Translations under genes and position numbers: made by a program
The notes under the pieces: generated by a model
Seen by the model: the letters and a program-made list of their open reading frames with translations, nothing else
What the model was told of the DNA's origin: nothing
Databases searched by the model: none
Shown here: piece after piece, positions 1 to 5,794 of the stretch
Layout: the number at the start of each line of letters is the position of its first letter
Position numbering within the stretch: the stretch's first letter is position 1
Source: Hyphomicrobium_A sp035517115
GTDB taxonomy: Bacteria; Pseudomonadota; Alphaproteobacteria; Rhizobiales; Hyphomicrobiaceae
DNA length: 8,882 nt
NCBI GenBank assembly: GCA_035517115.1
Contig: DATIZL010000178.1
Coordinates: 1-8,882, forward strand
Direction: 5' to 3'

Positions 1-390
1 CTCGCGTTCGATGGCGGCCGTCAAGCGGGCGCGCGAGCGGGCGCTGCGCTCGGCCGACGGGTCGAGCGCGGTCCGCGACAAGCAGGTCAGCGAGGTCTCG
101 ATCGCCGCCTGGGCGCCGGATACGTGGCTGTCGAGGTAGCCGAGGCCGACGAGATCGCCGGGGAAGGCGAATTCGAAGATGTCTTGCGTTCCGTCGGCGC
201 GGCTCTTGAAGAGGCAGAGCGCGCCGCGCTCCACGCGGTAGACGTGGCTGCGGGCATCACCCTCGCGGAACAGCGTCTCGCCGGGGCGGAGCGTTAGCAC
301 CTCGCATTCGCCCGCCTTGCCGGCAGGCTCCAGGGCCTTGGCAGACTCGCGCCCAGATATGGCGGTATGTGACTCGACGAGGGTAAGCAC
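1..390 (-). CDS. CRP/FNR-family transcriptional regulator, N-terminal part (runs off left edge)
   Basis: This is the first ~130 codons of a cyclic-nucleotide-binding-domain regulator. The DNA-binding helix-turn-helix lies beyond the window. The visible part has the cNMP-type beta-roll: LRPGETLFREGD at about residues 34-45, then VYRVERGALCLFK, and FAFPGDLVGLGYL, which matches the FPGD..G segment of the family. Only one cysteine (residue 29) precedes the beta-roll, so an FNR-type four-cysteine iron-sulfur sensor is not apparent. A FixK-like or other CRP-type protein is more likely. The start is uncertain. The frame has no ATG; GTG at 390 is the first usual start downstream of the putative promoter, but it lacks a clear ribosome binding site. 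GTG at 300 would begin inside the beta-roll. The gene is separated from the upstream secreted-protein gene by a terminator, so it is probably transcribed on its own. Confidence 0.85.
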   Translation of the reverse strand, partial: MLTLVESHTAISGRESAKALEPAGKAGECEVLTLRPGETLFREGDARSHVYRVERGALCLFKSRADGTQDIFEFAFPGDLVGLGYLDSHVSGAQAAIETSLTCLSRTALDPSAERSARSRARLTAAIERE

Positions 391-424
391 GGGGGGTGCC
401 GGGGTACGCCTACGCTGTACCCTG

Positions 425-453
425 AGAATATGTGGCGAGATTGCAACGATCAA
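425..453 (-). promoter_or_regulatory. Putative sigma-70-type promoter of the CRP/FNR gene
   Basis: On the minus strand TTGATC (453-448) is followed after exactly 17 bases by TATTCT (430-425), about 35 bases before the GTG at 390. The TTGAT hexamer is also one half of an FNR/FixK box (TTGAT-N4-ATCAA), but the second half is not conserved at the right spacing. Autoregulation is therefore only a possibility. This is read by eye; no transcript start is known. Confidence 0.4.
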
Positions 454-525
454 GCGGTTTTTTATAGGCAACTGCAATTCAATCTCGACGCGCTTAACGC
501 GGGGGCCTGATGCCGATCCAAAGGC

Positions 526-563
526 AAAAACGCCTGCGGCGCGCCACCGGGCGCGCCGCAGGC
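526..563 (-). terminator. Rho-independent terminator after the small secreted protein gene
   Basis: A perfect 14-bp inverted repeat (arms 532-545 and 550-563, loop ACCG) is followed on the minus strand by five T residues (526-530). It lies about 40 bases past the stop codon of the 601-891 gene. The stem is almost entirely G-C. It separates this gene from the downstream CRP/FNR gene. The other flank carries AAAAC, so termination of plus-strand transcripts is less favoured. Confidence 0.88.
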
Positions 564-600
564 CCAAAACTTCCGTCCGATTGCCGGGGTGCCGGCCCGC

Positions 601-891
601 TTAGTGCGCCACCTTGCAGGCGTAGGATGTGGCTGCGCACTCGGTGCCGAAGATGCCGGTCGAAGAGCAGGATTCCAGCTTCGCCTCGCCCTGGATCGAG
701 TAGCCGCGGTTCTCGGCGAGGTTGATCGCGCCCTGGGTCGCCATCAGCGAAGCGATGCTTTGGTTGAGCCCGCTGCCGACGGCTCTGAAGTGGCGGCAGT
801 CTTTGGCGTCAGCGGCAAAGGAAGCCGACGGCACCAGCGCGGCGAGACCGAGCGCGGCCGCCAGCATGCCGGCTTTCATCGAAATCGACAT
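601..891 (-). CDS. Small secreted four-cysteine protein, function unknown
   Basis: A 96-residue protein of no family I recognise. Residues 1-26 form a Sec signal peptide: a lysine at 6, a hydrophobic run, and probable cleavage at ASFA/AD. The mature part of about 70 residues has four cysteines (32, 75, 85, 92), three of them clustered near the C-terminus, which fits a periplasmic disulfide-bonded fold. The centre (about residues 42-64) looks helical, with AVGSGLNQSIASLMATQGAI. ATG at 891 is chosen because AGGAGG sits seven bases upstream; the longer frame from 912 would include that ribosome binding site. The gene is single, with a near-palindrome upstream (907-930) and a strong terminator downstream. 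No catalytic motif is visible. Confidence 0.75.
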   Translation of the reverse strand: MSISMKAGMLAAALGLAALVPSASFAADAKDCRHFRAVGSGLNQSIASLMATQGAINLAENRGYSIQGEAKLESCSSTGIFGTECAATSYACKVAH

Positions 892-906
892 CTCAATCCT
901 CCTAGA

Positions 907-930
907 GGGCATTCTTTATAAAGAGTGCCC
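907..930. promoter_or_regulatory. 24-bp near-perfect palindrome, putative operator
   Basis: The two 12-base halves (907-918 and 919-930) pair at 11 of 12 positions around the central TTTATAAA. The site begins a few bases upstream of AGGAGG of the secreted-protein gene, within its promoter or 5' leader. The AT-rich centre could serve as a -10 element, but I see no convincing -35 at the right distance. A dimeric repressor site is the simplest reading. An RNA hairpin in the leader is the alternative, though it would have essentially no loop. Confidence 0.5.
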
Positions 931-1137
931 AAGCTGCTCCCGCCGTTTCGTGCCGACAAGCCGTCATTAGATTTGTACCCGTCGATTGAAGTGGGGGTGT
1001 GTCCGCCGGGTAGCGCGCCGGTTTGCCGCGTTTACCTCGACCGATGTTCCCTCTCGGCACGGCCAAGAAGCTGGCTTATTCATCAAACATATTCTTGGGG
1101 ATTTCGCTTCGATCTCGCTTCGGCATGGGGCAGGGCA

Positions 1138-1788
1138 GTGGACGACAGTTCTCGCGTACTCGTCATTAGCGCCGACACCTCCCTCAAGGGGCAGGTCCGC
1201 AACGCTGGACGCATCGAAATCTACGGGTATGTCGAGGGCGAGATTGCGGGCGAGCACCTGATCGTCCAGCCGGGCGGACGCTGCTACGGCACCGTGATGG
1301 CCGGCAGCGCCGACATTCACGGCACGCTGCAGGGCGAGGTTCAGGTCAAGCAGCTTATCACCATCCGCACCGGAGCCTCGGTGACGGGCAATGTTCAATA
1401 CGGCCGTCTCGCCATGGAGATGGGCGGCAACCTCTCCGCCGAGGTGCGCAACGTTCCGCCGACCTTAGCCGGCGACCTCGATCTGTCCGTCGACAAGGGC
1501 AAGTCGGTGCGCATCACGCTGCAAGACCTCACCGCGCTCGACCCCGACGACGACGCCCAGCACCTGACCTTCACGGTCTCGCGCGCCAAGAACGGCTTCG
1601 TGACGCTGCTCTCCGATCCCAACCGCCCGGTGGCGACCTTCACGCAAGCCGACCTCGAGCGCGGCACCGTGCTCTTCCGTCACGACGGCACCAACACGCC
1701 GCACGCGAGCTTCGACGTCGTCGTCGCCGACCACGCCGGCGCGACCTCGGGCGCGGCGCAGACGGTCAACGTCTCCGTCCGCGCCTAA
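1138..1788 (+). CDS. Bactofilin-domain protein with C-terminal cadherin/CSPG-like domain
   Basis: A 216-residue two-domain protein. Residues ~4-106 are a bactofilin (polymer-forming cytoskeletal) right-handed beta-helix. Glycines recur at short intervals (18, 24, 30, 34, 38, 46, 51, 56, 62, 66, 79, 84) with alternating hydrophobics, as in GRIEIYGYVEGEI and TGASVTGNV. Bactofilins self-assemble into filaments that scaffold membrane or wall-related proteins. Residues ~110-216 resemble a CSPG/cadherin-type repeat: TALDPDD..HLTFTV, then FTQADLERGTVLFRHDGT, then SFDVVVADHAG, ending in a VNVSV strand. No signal peptide or membrane helix is seen, so the protein is probably cytoplasmic although the second domain family is usually extracellular. 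GTG at 1138 is the last in-frame usual start before the bactofilin domain. Its ribosome binding site is weak. The frame stays open back to 925, but that stretch is rich in Cys and Trp, atypical, and overlaps the palindrome. The stop is 12 bp from the converging DUF3175 stop. Confidence 0.78.
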   Translation: MDDSSRVLVISADTSLKGQVRNAGRIEIYGYVEGEIAGEHLIVQPGGRCYGTVMAGSADIHGTLQGEVQVKQLITIRTGASVTGNVQYGRLAMEMGGNLSAEVRNVPPTLAGDLDLSVDKGKSVRITLQDLTALDPDDDAQHLTFTVSRAKNGFVTLLSDPNRPVATFTQADLERGTVLFRHDGTNTPHASFDVVVADHAGATSGAAQTVNVSVRA

Positions 1789-1800
1789 AGCGCAACGATC

Positions 1801-2091
1801 TCAGCTATCCGACTTGCCGAAGCGCTTGCGCAGCGCCGTCTTGGCTTTCTCGAGCGCCGCGCGCTCCGTGGCCGACAGGTTGCGGCCGGCGCGGTTGATG
1901 TAGAAATCGAGCATCGACATGGCCGAGCGATAGGGATCGTCGCTCCCGCGGGCCGGGTCCTGCGCCGCTTTTTGCAGCGCCGCGGCGATCTCCTCGGGAT
2001 TGCCCGACTTGAAGACGCCGGGTGGAATGGCATCGCCGCGGTCGTGCTCGGTTACGGCTTTCGACCACAGATTCTCGGTCTTGTCGGCCAT
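1801..2091 (-). CDS. DUF3175 family protein
   Basis: A 96-residue soluble protein that matches my memory of DUF3175 along its whole length. It has an N-terminal LWSKAVTEH segment, then PPGVFKSGNPEEIAAAL, then the most conserved block, PYRSAMSMLDFYINRAG, and a basic helical end, AKTALRKRFGK. The family's function is unknown to me. The proteins are small, cytoplasmic and mostly helical, and common in proteobacteria. ATG at 2091 is preceded by GAGGAG at a good distance. The frame is open back to 2253, but that extension crosses two inverted repeats and has no family similarity. The gene follows the secreted-protein gene at 2225 on the same strand, but hairpins lie between them, so a shared transcript is uncertain. 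Confidence 0.88.
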   Translation of the reverse strand: MADKTENLWSKAVTEHDRGDAIPPGVFKSGNPEEIAAALQKAAQDPARGSDDPYRSAMSMLDFYINRAGRNLSATERAALEKAKTALRKRFGKSDS

Positions 2092-2112
2092 GGGTCTTGC
2101 TCCTCGGATGGC

Positions 2113-2160
2113 TTTGCCGCGCCATGCAAGCAGAGCGCGGCAAACCGCGGGTAACCGCGG
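2113..2160. repeat. Two adjacent inverted repeats between two minus-strand genes
   Basis: The first repeat has perfect 10-base arms, TTTGCCGCGC at 2113-2122 and its complement at 2135-2144, with a 12-base loop. The second is CCGCGG at 2145-2150 and again at 2155-2160, separated by GTAA. Together they fill the gap between the stop at 2225 and the start of the DUF3175 gene. There is no T run, so this is not a typical intrinsic terminator. It could be a leader structure of the DUF3175 gene, a rho-assisted terminator of the upstream gene, or a processing site. Confidence 0.55.
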
Positions 2161-2224
2161 CGCCCCGCATTTGAGGCAAGTGCCGTCGGTCGCGGCTAGA
2201 GCGGGGTGTTTCGGCGGGCTCCTC

Positions 2225-2578
2225 CTACTTGCAGCGCAGGAAATCGCGCGCACCGGCCTCGTCCGTGACGGTGAGGGTGTCGCCCGACACCGTGAGCGTG
2301 AAGTCGTAGCCCTGCGCGTTGCCCTCGACCGTGCAGTCGCCCGCGACCTTGTAGTCGCCGTCCTTCTCCGTCACCGACTTGAAGGTGCAGTGCACCTCGT
2401 GCTGGTCGTAGCGGTCCTTGGCGATGACGAGGGGCGCATCCTGGCTGTCCTGCGCCGCCCTGCAGTTGGCGATGTTGAGGGCCCAAGTGCCGACGTAGGG
2501 CGCATCGCCGGCGCGCGCGGGCACGGCCGCGAGAACGGCGATCAGGATTGCGAGGTGACGGGCGAGAGCGATCGGCAT
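2225..2578 (-). CDS. Small secreted beta-rich four-cysteine protein, function unknown
   Basis: A 117-residue protein. Residues 1-23 are a signal peptide (Arg7, hydrophobic core LAILIAVLAAV, cleavage after ARA). The mature part starts GDAPYVGTWAL, like the first strand of small lipocalin-like or META-type barrels, and goes on as alternating beta strands and turns (YKVAGDCTVEG, DFTLTVSGDTLTVTD). It ends in an RCK tail. Four cysteines (39, 64, 82, 116) are evenly spread and could form two disulfides in the periplasm. I cannot assign it to a named family. ATG at 2578 is preceded by AGGGGA about seven bases upstream; the frame from 2647 would put non-signal sequence in front of the signal peptide. 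It is divergent from the cupin gene at 2921. Confidence 0.78.
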   Translation of the reverse strand: MPIALARHLAILIAVLAAVPARAGDAPYVGTWALNIANCRAAQDSQDAPLVIAKDRYDQHEVHCTFKSVTEKDGDYKVAGDCTVEGNAQGYDFTLTVSGDTLTVTDEAGARDFLRCK

Positions 2579-2641
2579 GTGGTCCCCTAAGATTTTGATC
2601 GGCCGCACGAGGTATCCGTTTCGCGAGGCAAGCAGAAGACG

Positions 2642-2662
2642 TGTCAATGCAGCAATTGCATT
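2642..2662 (-). promoter_or_regulatory. Possible promoter -35 (TTGACA) with overlapping dyad
   Basis: On the minus strand a perfect TTGACA (2647-2642) lies about 65 bases upstream of the secreted-protein ATG at 2578. It overlaps a dyad, AATGCA (2646-2651) and TGCATT (2657-2662), separated by five bases. Bases at the -10 distance match the consensus poorly. Either the promoter is activator-dependent or the TTGACA match is chance. Confidence 0.25.
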
Positions 2663-2734
2663 TCAGGCTGGTGTAAGCCCCGCTTGATAGCTGTGACGAG
2701 CCTCCCACGCAGGGCGGCGCTTTGTTCTCCGCTG

Positions 2735-2764
2735 GCCCGGCCGCGGCCCTACCCGCGGCCGGGC
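2735..2764. repeat. Perfect 12-bp inverted repeat, hairpin-forming
   Basis: Arms GCCCGGCCGCGG (2735-2746) and its exact complement (2753-2764) are separated by six bases, CCCTAC. A transcript from either strand would form a very stable hairpin. No T run follows on either side. It lies between two divergent genes, where no terminator is needed, so a 5'-leader structure of the cupin gene or a structural DNA element is possible. Confidence 0.55.
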
Positions 2765-2920
2765 TTCGTGTGCCCGTACCCGAGCCCAGCAAATAGGCGG
2801 CCTTCGAGGCGAATGCGGCGTGCCCTCGCAACGCCGGCCTAACCCCGAAAGCGAACGTGCGTTGCCGCCGCTGCTCGCGCTCCTAGGGTCGCGCGACGAG
2901 GCCAGCATGGAGGAGCGGAG

Positions 2921-3412
2921 ATGGCAACGGCATCCCCCGATCGAACCAAGTCCACGTCGGCGAAGCCCTGCAGCAGCAGCAAGCCCAAGGCGAGTCCGGT
3001 CGTCGCGTCCGAGAAGCTCGCGCGTCTCAAGGTGCACGGCGCCGAGGATCCGACCGTGCGCTGGGCCGGCGCGTTCGCGAGCTGCGGCGGCAAGGGTGCG
3101 ACGCAGTCCTCGACCATCGTCTACGAGATCGAGCCGGGCGGGCACCTCGGCTGGCACACGGACGCAACCGAGGAGACGCAGTACATCATCGCCGGCACCG
3201 GCGAGCTCAAGATGGAGGATGGCATCTATCCTGTCGGCCCAGGCAGCGTGTTCGTGCTGCCAACGAACGTGCGCCACGACCTCGCCAACACCGGCAAGGA
3301 GACCCTGCGCGCGGTGGCCTTCTTCGCGGCGGCGATGTTCACGCAGGACTTCGACAACGTGATGCTGCCCGTGAAGAGCCATATCCTCGGCACGCCCAAT
3401 CGCGAGGGTTAG
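2921..3412 (+). CDS. Cupin-domain protein with Asp replacing the second motif histidine
   Basis: A 163-residue protein: a Ser/Lys/Pro-rich N-terminal tail of ~30 residues followed by a single cupin barrel. Cupin motif 1 is at residues 73-94 (GGHLGWHTDATEETQY..AGTG). His79 and Glu85 are in place, but the usual second histidine is Asp81. Motif 2 is at 108-123 (GSVFVLPTNVRHDLAN), with His119 and Asn123 conserved. The metal site would thus be His79/Asp81/Glu85/His119, plausible for a divalent metal. Cupins range from dioxygenases to isomerases and binding proteins, so the reaction cannot be named. AGGAG lies shortly upstream of ATG 2921. There is no signal peptide, so it is probably cytoplasmic. 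Its stop overlaps the stop of the converging DUF72 gene by four bases. Confidence 0.87.
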   Translation: MATASPDRTKSTSAKPCSSSKPKASPVVASEKLARLKVHGAEDPTVRWAGAFASCGGKGATQSSTIVYEIEPGGHLGWHTDATEETQYIIAGTGELKMEDGIYPVGPGSVFVLPTNVRHDLANTGKETLRAVAFFAAAMFTQDFDNVMLPVKSHILGTPNREG

Positions 3413-4236
3413 GCTTTGCCGAGCCGCTGCATCAGCGCCATGGCCGCGTGCGGCGCGCGCACCTTACCCTCGTGGATGAAGTAGACGAACACGTCGCGCG
3501 GCTTGGCCGGCGTCTTGTGCTTGGGATCGGCCAAGTCGAGATCGGCAGGCACGCCGCCCTCGGCCCAGGTGCGCACGCGCTTGGCCCAGGCGTCGAGCGC
3601 CTTTCCCGGATACCCCAGCTTCTCGGTGTCCTTGCCCTTCTGCAGGCGCGCGTAGAGGAAATCGGCGGTGACGTCGGCCATCGCCGGGTAAGTCGCGTGC
3701 TCGGCGAACACGGGGGCAATACCGCGCTCGCGCAAGAGCTTGATGAAGGCCGGCGTCACGAACGAGGGATGGCGCGGCTCGACCGCATGGCGCAGCGCGC
3801 GGCCGTCGAACGTCTCGGGCAGCAGGTCGAGGAAGGCGGCGAAGTCGCCCTCATCGAACTTCTTGGTCGGCGCGAACTGCCACAGCATGGGCCCGAGCTT
3901 GTCGCCGAGCAGGGTGGGGCCGGAGTCGAGGAAGCGCTTCACCGAGTCCCCCGCCTCCGCCAGCACACGCCGGTTGACGGCGTAGCGCGGGCCCTTGAGC
4001 GCGAACACGAAGTTGTCAGGCGTCTCGCTCGCCCACTTGGCGAAGGTCTTCGGGCTCTGATTGCGGTAGAAAGTGCCGTTGACCTCGATCGTCGGCACGT
4101 GCCGGCTCGCGTACTCGAGCTCTTTGGCGTGCGACAGGCCCTCGGGGTAGAACGAGCCGCGCCAGGGCTCGAAGGTCCAGCCGCCCATGCCGGCGCGTAT
4201 GGTGCCGCCTTTTTTCATCATTGCCGAGTATGCCAT
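3409..4236 (-). CDS. DUF72 (YecE-like) family protein
   Basis: A 275-residue protein of the DUF72 family, a TIM-barrel-like fold of unknown reaction. Family blocks appear in order: GGWTFEPWRGSFYPEGL near the N-terminus; TIEVNGTFYRNQSPKTFAKW and NFVFALKGPRY; LGPMLWQFAPTKKFD in the middle; HAVEPRHPSF; and the C-terminal YFIHEGKVRAPHAAMALMQRL. Length is normal and nothing is missing. The start is uncertain. ATG at 4236 gives the longest frame, but neither it nor the ATGs at 4221 and 4218 has a clear ribosome binding site. All of these precede the first conserved block. It is divergent from the second cupin gene with only 26 bp between starts, and its stop overlaps that of the first cupin gene. 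Promoters must therefore lie partly within the neighbouring coding sequence. Confidence 0.92.
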   Translation of the reverse strand: MAYSAMMKKGGTIRAGMGGWTFEPWRGSFYPEGLSHAKELEYASRHVPTIEVNGTFYRNQSPKTFAKWASETPDNFVFALKGPRYAVNRRVLAEAGDSVKRFLDSGPTLLGDKLGPMLWQFAPTKKFDEGDFAAFLDLLPETFDGRALRHAVEPRHPSFVTPAFIKLLRERGIAPVFAEHATYPAMADVTADFLYARLQKGKDTEKLGYPGKALDAWAKRVRTWAEGGVPADLDLADPKHKTPAKPRDVFVYFIHEGKVRAPHAAMALMQRLGKA

Positions 4237-4262
4237 CGATCGGGGGTGAGAGGAGAGACGAG

Positions 4263-4691
4263 ATGGATATCAAGAGCAAAGGCGCGACCGGCCGCTTTGA
4301 TATTGCCGAGATCGCGGCGGCGTTCCCGGCGACCGCCAAGACGCTATTGCTCGACACCTACCTGACCGACACGCCGCAGGCGAGCGCGCGCATCTTCCGC
4401 GTCTATAAGCCGACGCCGGCGCACTACCACAAGGGCTGCGACGAGTACCTCTATGTCTTTCAGGGCCGCGGCACCTTCTGGATGGAGGACGCGAAGACCA
4501 TCGCCGAGTTCGGCCCCGGCCAGCTTCTCTATTTCCGCCGCGGCGTCGTGCACGCGCTCCCGGACATGATCGAGACGCCGATCGTGTTCCTGTCGATCGA
4601 TACGCCGCGCCGCGATCCCAAGGACATCGTCTTCGTCAACCCGGCCGACGGCACGCCGGAGAGCTTCATCGCCGAAACGGGCGGGTATTAG
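4263..4691 (+). CDS. Cupin-domain protein with complete metal-binding motif
   Basis: A 142-residue single-domain cupin. Motif 1 at residues ~50-70 (PTPAHYHKGCDEYLYVFQGRG) carries His54, His56 and Glu61 with the expected G68 spacing. Motif 2 at ~84-97 (GPGQLLYFRRGVVHAL) carries His97. All four ligands of a typical mononuclear metal cupin are present. There is no signal peptide. ATG at 4263 is chosen because AGGAGA lies six bases upstream; the frame from 4221 would overlap the divergent DUF72 start and adds no conserved residues. It is distinct from the cupin at 2921 in length, N-terminus and ligand set, so the two are not a recent duplication. Its stop overlaps that of the DoxD-DoxA gene by four bases. 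The substrate is unknown. Confidence 0.87.
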   Translation: MDIKSKGATGRFDIAEIAAAFPATAKTLLLDTYLTDTPQASARIFRVYKPTPAHYHKGCDEYLYVFQGRGTFWMEDAKTIAEFGPGQLLYFRRGVVHALPDMIETPIVFLSIDTPRRDPKDIVFVNPADGTPESFIAETGGY

Positions 4692-5794
4692 AGGCGACTG
4701 GCTATCACCGGCGTCTGCCACTTGGCGCCGTCGATGGCTTCGAGCACGAGGATGTAGCTCTGCCCCGGCGCGAGCTTCGCGCCAGCAGATGGCGGTAGCG
4801 TGATGGTAGCGCGCGCGCCCGTCTGGCCCGAGAAGCCGATGCGCTCGATCTTGAACTTGGACGCCCAGACGTACGGGTAGCCGTTGCGGATGGCGCTCGT
4901 TGGCAGCGCGGCCAGCGCTGCGCCATCCCACTGAGCCAGCGCTGTGCCTGACGCATCGACCAGCTTTGCCGACACGATGTAAGCCGCGCCGGTGTCAGGG
5001 CCGGCATCGACGTAGGCGTCGAAGCTCAGGGCCCCGTCGGGCGCGAGCTGCGCGTGCGTCAGCGCGATGTCATGGCGGTGGAAGGTCACGCGCGAGTGCA
5101 GCGGCGTGACGATCGCTCCGAATAGGATGTGATAGGTGACGAGCGTGAAGGCGATTGCCGCGCCCGAGACCCACAGCGCGAGCTTGCGCACCGTCTCGCC
5201 CGGCAACGGTCCGCTGCAGATCCAGGCGAGCCAGGGAGCGCGCTGCGCCCAAGCCGCCGGCATCACGTAGCGCTCATCCAGCGACCAGGCGCCGCCGCCG
5301 GCGACGACCACTGCGCCGCTCATGGCGACGCCGGAGACTGCCATGGTCCACTCGTCGAGGCAGGTCGAGCCCATCCAGCCGAAGATGAGCATCAGCACGA
5401 CGTTGAGCCACAGGCTCGCGAAGGCGGCCGCGCGCGTTGCAAGCCCAAGCATGAGGCCGACGCCGACGGCGAGCTCGGCGAAGGTCCACAGCCAGACCGA
5501 GGCGACGATGAGGTCGGGGTGGCGCAGCGTCCACTCGATGGGGCCCTGCACCCACAGCGCGCCGGGCAGCGCGTGCGTGAGCTTTGCCGCCACGAAGCCC
5601 GGCGCGTCGAAGTCGAGCTTCAAGGCCTTGTCGGCGCCGTCGACGGAGTGGAAGTCGTAGATCAGCCGCCGCGTCGCTCCGCCCCAGAAGATGAAGCCTT
5701 GCGTGAAGCGGGTGCCGAGCAGGATCAACGCGGCGAGTGACAGGCCCGCGGGCGCGCTCGCGCCGCCCCTATCGATCACGCTCGTCTGCACCAT
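4688..5794 (-). CDS. doxDA: DoxD-DoxA fusion, thiosulfate:quinone oxidoreductase-like membrane protein
   Basis: A 368-residue membrane protein joining two families that are separate subunits in Acidianus. Residues ~18-180 match DoxD: four hydrophobic helices (about 18-38, 95-118, 122-140, 150-170), a periplasmic loop with APGFVAAKLTHALPGAL, and the hallmark GSTCLDEW at 142-149. Residues ~205-230 form a further helix, followed by a soluble beta-rich domain (~235-368) like DoxA, with IRNGYPYVWASKFK and a C-terminal LAPGQSYILVLEAIDG. In Acidianus this complex oxidises thiosulfate to tetrathionate and passes electrons to quinone. Fused forms are known in bacteria, often without biochemical proof. 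GAGGAG precedes ATG 5794. The gene is not part of a visible sulfur-oxidation cluster here, so the substrate is inferred from the family. The stop overlaps that of the converging cupin gene. Confidence 0.87.
   Translation of the reverse strand: MVQTSVIDRGGASAPAGLSLAALILLGTRFTQGFIFWGGATRRLIYDFHSVDGADKALKLDFDAPGFVAAKLTHALPGALWVQGPIEWTLRHPDLIVASVWLWTFAELAVGVGLMLGLATRAAAFASLWLNVVLMLIFGWMGSTCLDEWTMAVSGVAMSGAVVVAGGGAWSLDERYVMPAAWAQRAPWLAWICSGPLPGETVRKLALWVSGAAIAFTLVTYHILFGAIVTPLHSRVTFHRHDIALTHAQLAPDGALSFDAYVDAGPDTGAAYIVSAKLVDASGTALAQWDGAALAALPTSAIRNGYPYVWASKFKIERIGFSGQTGARATITLPPSAGAKLAPGQSYILVLEAIDGAKWQTPVIASRL

Larger units (their letters stand above)
2579..2920. other. Divergent intergenic region between secreted-protein and cupin genes
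   Basis: This stretch of 342 bases holds no gene I believe. It contains a TTGACA hexamer on the minus strand with an overlapping dyad (2642-2662), a 12-bp-arm inverted repeat (2735-2764) and, at its right end, AGGAG before the cupin ATG. The longer open frames crossing it have basic, low-complexity translations typical of shadow frames in GC-rich DNA. No clear -10 element was found for either gene. Confidence 0.6.

Noticed and set aside
441..453. FNR/FixK box upstream of the CRP/FNR gene
   Set aside because: Only one half-site (TTGAT) matches; the second half is not present at the right spacing, so it is kept only as a note on the promoter.
925..1137. Upstream extension of the bactofilin reading frame
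   Set aside because: The translation is rich in Cys, Trp and Arg, has no bactofilin similarity, and would start inside the palindrome at 907-930. The GTG at 1138 fits the domain boundary better.
2663..3382. 239-codon minus-strand frame across the first cupin gene
   Set aside because: It is antisense to clear cupin motifs, with a basic low-complexity translation.
4218..4262. Full divergent promoter between the DUF72 and second cupin genes
   Set aside because: The gap is too short and no -35/-10 pair could be identified; any promoters must lie inside the coding regions.
3448..4365. 305-codon open frame antisense to the DUF72 gene
   Set aside because: It is a shadow of the DUF72 gene, whose family blocks are unmistakable on the minus strand.
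5129..5740. 203-codon plus-strand frame within doxDA
   Set aside because: It is antisense to conserved DoxD sequence and is highly charged with no recognisable fold.
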